This document shows, piece by piece, positions 1 to 5,836 of a stretch of DNA of 13,878 nucleotides. Every line of letters begins with the position of its first letter. Position 1 is the stretch's first letter. This DNA comes from DRGT01 sp035685445 (GTDB lineage Archaea; Thermoproteota; Nitrososphaeria; Nitrososphaerales; Nitrosopumilaceae): contig DASSAK010000040.1 of assembly GCA_035685445.1 (NCBI GenBank), positions 1-13,878 on the forward strand, in the 5' to 3' direction. Made by a program: the position numbers and the translations under genes. The notes under the pieces were generated by a model that was given only the letters and a program-made list of their open reading frames with translations, was not told the DNA's origin and did not search any database.

Positions 1-1
1 A

Positions 2-136
2 GGTCAATGCAATAAAGTAGGAATCTATCCATTATTTAAAAAACAAAGTACTATGATTCTTCAGGACGGTTTTGAGGAATTGATATCCACCCCCATATTA
101 CCAGAAAAGAAGAAAATTATCTATATTTTCAACTAA
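2..136 (+). CDS. C-terminal end of an unidentified protein (5' truncated)
   Basis: An open frame runs from the window edge to a TAA at 134-136, leaving 44 residues that end in a lysine- and isoleucine-rich tail (EKKKIIYIFN). No other frame on either strand is open across this stretch, and an A/T hairpin follows the stop, so it is plausibly the end of a real gene. I do not recognise the family, and no catalytic or metal-binding motif is visible in the remaining part. The single Cys near the left edge is not enough to assign anything. A chance open frame in AT-rich DNA remains possible. Confidence 0.45.
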   Translation, partial: GQCNKVGIYPLFKKQSTMILQDGFEELISTPILPEKKKIIYIFN

Positions 137-143
137 AAATCTA

Positions 144-175
144 GAAAAAAATCTTTTTCAGATAATCCCATTATC
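144..175. terminator. Two tandem small inverted repeats after the truncated gene
   Basis: GAAAAA (144-149) pairs with TTTTTC (154-159) across a 4-nt loop. Immediately after it, GATAAT (161-166) pairs with ATTATC (170-175) around CCC. The first, with its T-run, fits an archaeal oligo-T termination region for the gene ending at 136. The second could extend it or be a binding site upstream of the membrane-protein gene at 223. Both stems are short and A/T-rich, so the functional reading is weak. Confidence 0.35.
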
Positions 176-222
176 ATGATTTTACATCAAATATCAAATA
201 CGGTATGGTTATGTGATTTAAT

Positions 223-684
223 GTGAATGAAAATTATAGGCAATATTTTAAATTAAATAGAAATCTTTTCGTTGCATTTGTTGTTGATATTATAGTTTCA
301 GCTATCATAGCGCAGATTCTTGTAGATCAACAACACTACCTTAATGCAACATTAACTTTGTTAGTTGATCACGCCACATTTCTTTCCGTGTTAGGTGTGT
401 TGCTATATTTTGATAGACGGAGATATTACAAGCTTGAGTCGGGTCAAACTAACTGGCCACTTCTGAAAAAAGATATACTAAAAATTATTACTTCACTAGG
501 CATTGCAGAAATTGTATATTCTGTTATAAGATGGATTTTTCAGTACTATTTTCTTATAATAGATTATGATCCTTATATTGCCTCAATATTTGGTCAACTT
601 ATTGCAATTGTAGTTTACATAGTATTTCTTAATTTTTTAGTAAAGATTACAAAATGGCACGGTTTTTCAAAAAAATCTAACTAG
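223..684 (+). CDS. Conserved-looking four-helix membrane protein, function unknown
   Basis: A 153-residue protein with about four hydrophobic segments: roughly residues 14-36, 43-63, 88-108 and 118-142. They are separated by basic loops (FDRRRYYK near 64-71, a lysine-rich C-terminus), which suggests an inner-membrane protein with cytoplasmic charged loops. There is no signal peptide and no recognisable catalytic motif. The start is GTG at 223: an in-frame TGA lies at 214-216, so no upstream start is possible. No Shine-Dalgarno is seen. A weak AT-rich element near 190-200 is correctly placed for a leaderless transcript. Its last 8 bases overlap the 3' end of the convergent aIF6 gene. I cannot name the family; the length, open frame and tight packing support a real gene. 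Confidence 0.8.
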   Translation: MNENYRQYFKLNRNLFVAFVVDIIVSAIIAQILVDQQHYLNATLTLLVDHATFLSVLGVLLYFDRRRYYKLESGQTNWPLLKKDILKIITSLGIAEIVYSVIRWIFQYYFLIIDYDPYIASIFGQLIAIVVYIVFLNFLVKITKWHGFSKKSN

Positions 685-1342
685 AAAATGCACGCGTTAG
701 CATCATAATTTCAGGACCATTTGTTAATTTTCCAACAACAACAGAATGATTATTTGCTAAAATGCCAGAGGATACAAATGGAATTCCTCCATTAATTGTT
801 ACAGCTTCTACATGAACGCCCAATACATCTGAGATTATTTTGATATCTTTTTCATCAGTCTCTGGATGAATCACAGCCCCATTATCTGTTGCAACAATCA
901 TTGCACCTACCTGATGGTAACCTGCTACTCTTTTTTGAATAACTTCAACGTCTAGTGCATCTTCAATTTTTTTGATATTCTCTTTTGAAATCATTGGAGA
1001 CACAATAGCTCCTTTACCATTTGCTACAATCATGTTTCCAAGTGCAGTATACTTTGTGTCAATTACGGTAACATTAAGACCCGTTGATTTTTCTAAATGT
1101 TCTAGTTCATATTGAGCCGAAGTTCGTGGAATCAAAATTCCATGGTTATTTACAACCATTAAGGCACCAATCAATCTAGTATTTGCAATAGAGGTAAACA
1201 CATAGCTAGCATCAAGATAATCAGCTAAATGCTCAGCCTTTGATTTTGCAAATCCGTTTGGAATAAACACATAATCATCATTTACACTTGTGTAAATTCC
1301 AATGTTTGGTCCTCGGTAAACATCATATTTGATAATATCCAA
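677..1342 (-). CDS. eif6: Translation initiation factor 6 (aIF6), ribosome anti-association factor
   Basis: The 221-residue length and sequence match the eIF6/aIF6 family, a five-fold pseudosymmetric pentein fold. The repeating units are visible: NTRLIGALMVVNNHGILIP, then related GNMIVANGKGAIV, GAMIVATDNGAVI and SGILANNHSVVV segments near residues 53-72, 101-114, 146-158 and 192-203. aIF6 binds the large ribosomal subunit and blocks premature joining of the small subunit. The start is TTG at 1342, giving the family-typical N-terminus MDIIKYDVYRGPNIG. No RBS precedes it, but a TATA-like element sits about 24 bp upstream on this strand. In several other archaea this gene sits with L39e/L31e genes; here it stands alone, convergent with the membrane-protein gene and overlapping it by 8 bp. 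Confidence 0.97.
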   Translation of the reverse strand: MDIIKYDVYRGPNIGIYTSVNDDYVFIPNGFAKSKAEHLADYLDASYVFTSIANTRLIGALMVVNNHGILIPRTSAQYELEHLEKSTGLNVTVIDTKYTALGNMIVANGKGAIVSPMISKENIKKIEDALDVEVIQKRVAGYHQVGAMIVATDNGAVIHPETDEKDIKIISDVLGVHVEAVTINGGIPFVSSGILANNHSVVVGKLTNGPEIMMLTRAFSS

Positions 1343-1360
1343 CGAAGGGACAATAGTTCT

Positions 1361-1371
1361 AAAAAATATGA
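1361..1371 (-). promoter_or_regulatory. TATA-like box of the aIF6 gene
   Basis: Read on the minus strand, the sequence CATATTTTTTA lies centred about 24 bp upstream of the TTG start at 1342. This is the spacing expected between an archaeal TATA box and the transcription start, so the aIF6 mRNA is probably leaderless, which also supports the TTG start. It is seen only as a match in sequence and position. Confidence 0.5.
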
Positions 1372-1438
1372 ACGTAAGGACAAAAACAGTGTTATGAATG
1401 TTGATCGTTTAATTTAGGGTCGACTAAGTTTGTCTAGC

Positions 1439-1448
1439 TTTAAATATT
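1439..1448 (+). promoter_or_regulatory. Strong archaeal TATA box for the ferredoxin gene
   Basis: TTTAAATATT is a near-ideal archaeal TATA element, centred about 26 bp upstream of the ATG at 1469. No Shine-Dalgarno lies between them. The predicted transcript therefore begins at or within a base or two of the start codon (leaderless). Confidence 0.75.
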
Positions 1449-1468
1449 ATCTGTAATCAAGCATCTTT

Positions 1469-2002
1469 ATGCCAATAGCAGAAAATTTTCCTGAAGGCCT
1501 AAAACCAATTGGAAAAATTAGTCTCTCAGACGGTGAGCATTTTCACTTTGTTTGGGGACCAGGTAGAAAAGACGCAGAGTCTGCAACAAATGAAGATGTT
1601 CAAGCTGCATACAAAGCACGTGGTGAAAAGTATGAACCATTAGGTGTCAGCGGAACCATGGTTGCAGTTGATTGGGATTCTTGTGTTGCTGATGGTGCAT
1701 GCATTGAGGCATGTCCAGTACAAGTATTCCAATGGTACAGAACAGAAAAAGACATTCCAGCAAAAAAGGCAATCAAAGAAACTTTTGAAGGAACTGGCAG
1801 TTCAGTCAAAGAAGAACGAAAAGACTATACTGACAAAGCAGATCCAATCAGAGAACATGATTGTATATGGTGTATGGCATGTGTTTCTGTTTGTCCTCCA
1901 CAAGCTATCAAGGTTGATCAGTCAAACTTGGAAGCACATGAAAAGGCTGCTGGAACTTTTACAAAGATGGAATCTGGAACAGCGAACCCACATTCACACT
2001 AG
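1469..2002 (+). CDS. Dicluster ferredoxin related to archaeal zinc-containing ferredoxins
   Basis: A 177-residue cytoplasmic electron carrier. Cluster I is bound by C72, C78 and C82, with D75 in place of the second Cys, the arrangement that in Sulfolobus zinc ferredoxin gives a [3Fe-4S] centre. Cluster II is a full set, C132-x2-C135-x2-C138-x3-C142-P, for [4Fe-4S]. The motifs CVADGACIEACPVQVFQWY and KADPIREHDCIWCMACV closely follow the Sulfolobus protein as I remember it. N-terminal H24 and H26 and D125 could be zinc ligands, but the position of the third zinc His (family GIHGT) reads GVSGT, with S61. Compared with that protein it carries inserts at about residues 32-57 and 91-120 and a longer C-terminal tail ending in PHSH. 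The ATG is supported by a TATA box 26 bp upstream. Such ferredoxins typically serve 2-oxoacid oxidoreductases and other redox enzymes; the partner here is unknown. Confidence 0.92.
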   Translation: MPIAENFPEGLKPIGKISLSDGEHFHFVWGPGRKDAESATNEDVQAAYKARGEKYEPLGVSGTMVAVDWDSCVADGACIEACPVQVFQWYRTEKDIPAKKAIKETFEGTGSSVKEERKDYTDKADPIREHDCIWCMACVSVCPPQAIKVDQSNLEAHEKAAGTFTKMESGTANPHSH

Positions 2003-2011
2003 AACTTTCCA

Positions 2012-2036
2012 TTTATTTTTCAGTTTTTATTTTTTC
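2012..2036 (+). terminator. Oligo-T termination region after the ferredoxin gene
   Basis: Three T-runs (2016-2020, 2024-2028, 2030-2035) follow the ferredoxin stop by 10-35 bases with no stable GC hairpin. Clustered T-tracts of this kind are the usual intrinsic termination signal of archaeal RNA polymerase, and here they separate the ferredoxin from the tRNA gene. Confidence 0.6.
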
Positions 2037-2072
2037 TTAACAAATTTTAGTTAGATATTATCACCGAATTTC

Positions 2073-2156
2073 GCAGAGGTCGCCTAGCTCGGTAGGGCGC
2101 GGGCCTTGAGAGCCTGTGTGGTTCGCCACGCGGGGGTTCAAATCCCTCTCTCTGCG
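2073..2156 (+). tRNA. tRNA-Ser, anticodon UGA (reads UCA)
   Basis: An 84-nt class II tRNA folds completely. The acceptor stem is GCAGAGG (2073-2079) with TCTCTGC (2149-2155), seven pairs including one G-U. The D-stem is GCC/GGC (2082-2084, 2096-2098) with an 11-nt loop. The anticodon stem is CGGGC/GCCTG (2100-2104, 2112-2116), with loop CTTGAGA and anticodon TGA at 2107-2109. A long variable arm has GTGG/CCAC closed by TTCG (2118-2129). The T-stem is GGGGG/CCCTC (2132-2136, 2144-2148) with loop TTCAAAT. Discriminator G2156 and the long variable arm both fit serine. No intron is seen and CCA is not encoded (CTT follows). The oppositely oriented rfcS stop begins two bases later. Confidence 0.96.
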
Positions 2157-2157
2157 C

Positions 2158-2167
2158 TTATTTTTTT
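2158..2167 (+). terminator. tRNA-Ser terminator T-run inside the rfcS 3' end
   Basis: TTATTTTTTT directly follows the tRNA discriminator base. On the opposite strand the same bases encode the last two lysines (AAAAAA) and TAA stop of the RFC small subunit, so one sequence appears to serve both genes. Confidence 0.5.
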
Positions 2168-3114
2168 CCAAATTTTCCTAGTTCTGCAAGTAAAGCAGAT
2201 AGCTGAATTTCAGGATTAGAACCAACTAAAATTCTATAATCATATTTTGCAATTGTTTCTAAAATATCACTTAGTTTATCATGTTTTGATTCAAACACTG
2301 CTGAGTTTAGATATTTTAAAAAATCAGATTCAGACATGCCATAAACTTTGATTAATTCAATCATGTGGTTTCTTGCATCAGTAAGCTTGCCGTTTAATGC
2401 AAGTTTTAGAACGTCTGATACATCCTTGGTTTTTGTAAGTCCAGCTGATGATTTTACATTTTTTTCTGAAATTTCTCCAAGACTTGCAGTGGCCTGAAGT
2501 AGATTTATTGCATGTCTAAGATCTCCTTCAGAATAATCACAAATTGCCTTGAGTCCTTTTTCATCTGCTTTAATTTTTTCTTTTTTTGCAATAGATTTTA
2601 AATGAGATATTGTTTCCTTTTCGGGAATCGAAGTAAATTTGAATACAGCACATCTACTTTGAATAGGATCAATAATTCTAGAAATGTTATTTGCAATCAA
2701 AATAAACCTACAAAATTTTGCAGTATCCTCTATTATTCTTCTTAGTGCAGTTTGTGCATCTGCTGTCATCTCATCTGCTTCATCCAAAATAATTATCTTA
2801 AATGGAATCTCTGTATCAAGGCCTGCAAATCTTGAAAACTTTTTAACTCGTTCTCTTACCATGTTAATTCCTCTTTCATCAGAAGCGTTAAGCTCAAGAG
2901 TATAATCTCTAGCTCGATCGCCAAGAATATGCTTTGATATGCAAAGAGCAACAGTTGTTTTGCCAACACCAGCACCACCCGAAAATAAAAGATGTGGCAT
3001 TTCTGATTGATTTTTTAATAATGATTCAATACTTCCAATGATCTCTTTCTGATTTACCACATCAGCTAATTGAGAAGGCCGATATTTTTCTACCCACATA
3101 GTGTTTAAGGACAT
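2158..3114 (-). CDS. rfcS: Replication factor C small subunit (clamp-loader ATPase)
   Basis: A 318-residue AAA+ clamp-loader subunit that, with the RFC large subunit, loads PCNA on primed DNA. Visible motifs, numbered from the chosen start: N-terminal MWVEKYRP at 6-13 (RFC box), Walker A GGAGVGKTT at 46-54, Walker B IILDEAD at 108-114, sensor-1-type LIANN at 139-143, and the arginine-finger SRC at 153-155. The C-terminal collar domain follows. I start it at the ATG at 3114 rather than the in-frame ATG at 3126: GAGGAG lies just before 3114, the protein then begins close to the conserved WVEKYRP box, and a TATA-like AAATAAAT (3139-3146) lies 25-30 bp upstream. It is divergent from gins23-mcm across a 122-bp shared promoter region, placing clamp loading and helicase genes side by side. 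Confidence 0.97.
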   Translation of the reverse strand: MSLNTMWVEKYRPSQLADVVNQKEIIGSIESLLKNQSEMPHLLFSGGAGVGKTTVALCISKHILGDRARDYTLELNASDERGINMVRERVKKFSRFAGLDTEIPFKIIILDEADEMTADAQTALRRIIEDTAKFCRFILIANNISRIIDPIQSRCAVFKFTSIPEKETISHLKSIAKKEKIKADEKGLKAICDYSEGDLRHAINLLQATASLGEISEKNVKSSAGLTKTKDVSDVLKLALNGKLTDARNHMIELIKVYGMSESDFLKYLNSAVFESKHDKLSDILETIAKYDYRILVGSNPEIQLSALLAELGKFGKK

Positions 3115-3160
3115 AGATCTCCTCATTTCTTATCCGCTAAATAAATGCCTGTAAGGGAAG

Positions 3161-3236
3161 GATCAATTGATCTCACCTTTTTGTTAGCTAAATTGATCGA
3201 TCCGTTTGATGTAAATCTTAAGGAGGATCACGATCC
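3161..3236. promoter_or_regulatory. Divergent rfcS/gins23 control region with three GATC dyads 32 bp apart
   Basis: Between the two divergent starts lie three symmetric elements: GATCAATTGATC (3161-3172, perfect palindrome), GATCGATC (3195-3202, perfect palindrome) and GGATCACGATCC (3225-3236, 5-bp arms around AC). Their centres fall at 3166.5, 3198.5 and 3230.5, exactly 32 bp apart. A further AGATCT lies at 3115-3120 against the rfcS start. The third dyad overlaps the gins23 ribosome binding site and touches its ATG. Candidate TATA elements are AAATAAAT (3139-3146) for rfcS and the TTAGCTAAATT region (3184-3194) for gins23. Regulator binding or methylation is inference. Confidence 0.5.
3221..3226 (+). 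promoter_or_regulatory. Shine-Dalgarno of gins23
   Basis: AGGAGG ends 10 bases before the ATG at 3237. It is a full anti-SD match and one of the few strong ribosome binding sites in the window. It implies a leadered gins23 mRNA and fixes the start. Its last base is inside the third GATC dyad. Confidence 0.8.
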
Positions 3237-3752
3237 ATGAACATACAGGACTTAGAGAAAGTACATGCTACAGGATTTGATTTGGAGGATGTCAAAGTTA
3301 CCTTCAATCATGATGTAAAAATTAGAGTCTCAGATATTGATGTTGAGGGAAAACAAGGCGAAATGCTAAACATTCCTCGTTGGGTTGCAAAAGTACTTGA
3401 AAAAGAAAACCATGTAATCATTCAGGATGCCGATATGATAGTAGAGTTAAAGCAAGCAATTGTGAAAGAAAATGTTCAAGGTGAGTTTGAGCTTGCAACA
3501 CTTGATCCACATTTTTACATCAAACTAAAATCCTACATGAAAACACTAGAATCGTCTGATTTTGATAAAGTTGAAAGTATGCTAAATTCTCTAGTTCGAA
3601 AGAGAAAAGGAAAGATAATTCATCTAGCAGATTCTTCAAAATTAACTTCAAATTTAGCAAACAAGTTAACGGTTGAAGAAAAAGAATATTACAATAACCT
3701 ACACAATATCAGTACAGATTTTACAAAACATATTCTTGGTGAAGAAGATTGA
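3237..3752 (+). CDS. gins23: GINS complex subunit, Gins23 (Psf2/Psf3-like) type
   Basis: A 171-residue protein whose order is a small beta-rich domain first (about residues 15-65, with GEMLNIPRWVAKVLEKENHVII at 41-62 resembling the GINS B-domain core) and a helical domain second (about 68-165). B-before-A order marks the Gins23 branch, as opposed to A-before-B in Gins51. GINS joins MCM and the Cdc45/GAN-type protein into the archaeal replicative helicase. The adjacent mcm gene, overlapping by four bases (TTGA), strongly supports the call, since gins23-mcm pairs occur in other archaea, for example Sulfolobus. The ATG start has AGGAGG 10 bases upstream. Sequence similarity in this family is low, so the identification leans partly on domain order and context. 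Confidence 0.85.
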   Translation: MNIQDLEKVHATGFDLEDVKVTFNHDVKIRVSDIDVEGKQGEMLNIPRWVAKVLEKENHVIIQDADMIVELKQAIVKENVQGEFELATLDPHFYIKLKSYMKTLESSDFDKVESMLNSLVRKRKGKIIHLADSSKLTSNLANKLTVEEKEYYNNLHNISTDFTKHILGEED

Positions 3753-5836
3753 GCCGAGTAGAGGCTAAACAATATACAGAATCTGCAATGGCAGATATGG
3801 TAAAAAATTTTCTAATTCAATTCAAAGACAAGTCGGGGTCATTTAGTTATGTAGAGCAAATTGACCAAATGATGTCAAAAAATTCAAAATTCATTATAAT
3901 TGATTACAATGATCTTGTTTCTTATTCGGAAATAGAATCAAGGTTTAATGAAAATCCAGATGAAATACTTAATGCGTTTGGTAGGGCAATAAAAGAAATT
4001 TTACAGGAAAGATTTCCAAAATATGCTGAAAAAATTAAAGATGATATTAGAGCCAGGGTTGTAAATTATCCGGTTCAACGGAGTCTAAGGCAAATCAATG
4101 CCGAAATAATTGGAAAAATGACAAGCGTTTCTGGAATGGTAGTGAGGTCTTCAGAAGTAAAACCATTAGCGAAAGAACTTACTTATGTTTGTCCAGAACA
4201 TCATGTAACTCAGATATTTTTACTCAAAGGAATGAGTGTAAATGTACCTGTAAAATGTTCTAACCCAAAATGTTCTCATAAAGATTTAGAGATTAAACCT
4301 GAATCAAGCAAGTTTATCGATTTTCAAATTCTTAGATTACAAGAATTACCAGAAGATCTTCCCCCTGGACAACTTCCGCACTACATCGATGTAACCATCA
4401 AACAGGATTTAGTCGATAATTGTAGGCCAGGAGACAGAGTTATTCTTACTGGAATTGTAAGAATTGAACAAGAATCAATTGTAGGTGTGAGTAGACAAAA
4501 CAGTGGTTTGTACAGATTAAGAATTGATGGAAACAATATTGAATTTCTTGGCGGTAGAGGAAAAAAGTCATCACGAAGATCAGAAAGAGAAGAAATTTCA
4601 CCTGAGGAAGAAAAAATCATTAAAGCATTAGCAAAGGATTCAGCAATTGATCAAAGATTGATCGATTCCTTTGCACCACATATTCAAGGTCACTCATTAA
4701 TCAAAGAAGCAATCCTTTATCTCATCGTAGGTTCTACACAACGAACACTTTCTGATAGCAGTAAAATTCGTGGGGACATTAACATATTTTTGGTCGGTGA
4801 TCCTGGTACTGCAAAAAGTGAGATGTTAAAGTTCTGTGCAAGAGTTGCTCCGAGAGGATTGTATACATCAGGCAGGGGTTCTACCGCAGCCGGTCTTACA
4901 GCAGCAGTTGTAAGAGACAAAAGCGGTATTTTCATGCTTGAGGCAGGAGCTGTTGTTCTAGGTGATCAAGGACTTGTTTGTATTGATGAGTTTGATAAAA
5001 TGACACCAGAAGACAGAAGTGCATTGCACGAAGTTATGGAACAACAATCAGCAAGTATTGCAAAGGGAGGAATTGTTGCAACACTTAATGCAAGAACATC
5101 TATTCTTTCTGCTGCAAACCCAATGTATGGAAAATATGATCCATTCAAAAATATTACAGAAAATGTAAACTTACCAATTCCATTGCTTACACGATTTGAT
5201 CTTATTTTTGTTGTAAGAGATATTCCATCAAAAGAAAAAGACAGAAGAATAGCAAAGCACATCATAGAACTCCACACGCCGGCAGGAATTGAAAACCGTT
5301 CTCTTATTGATGTTGACATTCTAACAAAGTATCTTAGTTATGCAAAGAGAATCAATCCAGTTCTTACTAAAGAAGCTGAAGAAAAGATTCTAGATTATTA
5401 CATGAAGATGAGAAATGTAGAGTCGGAGGAGATGATTACAGTAACTCCAAGACAACTTGAGGGTCTTATCAGACTTGCAACAGCAAGAGCAAGACTACTC
5501 ATGAAGGATCAAGTGGAAGCAGAGGATGCTGATCGTGCAATATTTCTCATTGAAAGTATGCTTCAGGATGCAGGTGTTGATGTCAATACTGGAAAGGTTG
5601 ATCTTGGAGTATTACAAGGTAAACCTCAAAGTGAAGTTTCACGAATGCAGTTGTTTATGGACATTCTAAGATCACTTGAAGGCGAACCAAAACAACCAGT
5701 TGAAGAGAGAATGTTTGTAAATGAGCTTGTAAAATCAGGCAAATTTACAGAAGAAGAAGCTCATAACTATATTAGAAGAATGCTTCGCGAAGCATCTATT
5801 TATGAATCCAAACCCGGTCATTATAACCGAGTATGA
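3749..5836 (+). CDS. mcm: MCM replicative DNA helicase
   Basis: A 695-residue, full-length archaeal MCM, the 3'-5' replicative helicase. The N-terminal domain (about 1-270) contains a zinc finger with C148, H151/H152, C170 and C175, and an OB fold. The AAA+ domain has Walker A GDPGTAKS at 350-357, Walker B LVCIDEFDKM at 409-418 (D413, E414), sensor 1 AANP at 455-458 and an arginine finger in LLTRFDL (R482). The final 75 residues fit the C-terminal winged helix. The start is TTG at 3749 within TTGA, overlapping the gins23 stop, with GGTGA at 3738-3742 as a ribosome binding site. ATG at residue 14 is an alternative start. Its end overlaps hel308 (ATGA), so translation of the three genes is probably coupled. 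Confidence 0.98.
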   Translation: MSRVEAKQYTESAMADMVKNFLIQFKDKSGSFSYVEQIDQMMSKNSKFIIIDYNDLVSYSEIESRFNENPDEILNAFGRAIKEILQERFPKYAEKIKDDIRARVVNYPVQRSLRQINAEIIGKMTSVSGMVVRSSEVKPLAKELTYVCPEHHVTQIFLLKGMSVNVPVKCSNPKCSHKDLEIKPESSKFIDFQILRLQELPEDLPPGQLPHYIDVTIKQDLVDNCRPGDRVILTGIVRIEQESIVGVSRQNSGLYRLRIDGNNIEFLGGRGKKSSRRSEREEISPEEEKIIKALAKDSAIDQRLIDSFAPHIQGHSLIKEAILYLIVGSTQRTLSDSSKIRGDINIFLVGDPGTAKSEMLKFCARVAPRGLYTSGRGSTAAGLTAAVVRDKSGIFMLEAGAVVLGDQGLVCIDEFDKMTPEDRSALHEVMEQQSASIAKGGIVATLNARTSILSAANPMYGKYDPFKNITENVNLPIPLLTRFDLIFVVRDIPSKEKDRRIAKHIIELHTPAGIENRSLIDVDILTKYLSYAKRINPVLTKEAEEKILDYYMKMRNVESEEMITVTPRQLEGLIRLATARARLLMKDQVEAEDADRAIFLIESMLQDAGVDVNTGKVDLGVLQGKPQSEVSRMQLFMDILRSLEGEPKQPVEERMFVNELVKSGKFTEEEAHNYIRRMLREASIYESKPGHYNRV

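Noticed and set aside
1413..1426. TTAG-N6-CTAA imperfect dyad upstream of the ferredoxin TATA box
   Set aside because: Only 4-bp arms, with a chance GTCGAC between; not distinguishable from background.
1644..2054. Plus-strand 136-codon frame inside and beyond the ferredoxin gene
   Set aside because: It is a frame-shifted shadow of the ferredoxin; the ferredoxin frame holds all cluster motifs and the promoter-spaced ATG.
3115..3126. Upstream ATG (3126) as rfcS start
   Set aside because: It would add MRRS, leave the GAGGAG ribosome site inside the gene, and put the TATA-like element too close; the ATG at 3114 fits all signals better.
4966..5319. Minus-strand 117-codon frame inside mcm
   Set aside because: It lies wholly opposite the AAA+ core of mcm, with low-complexity composition and no promoter or RBS.
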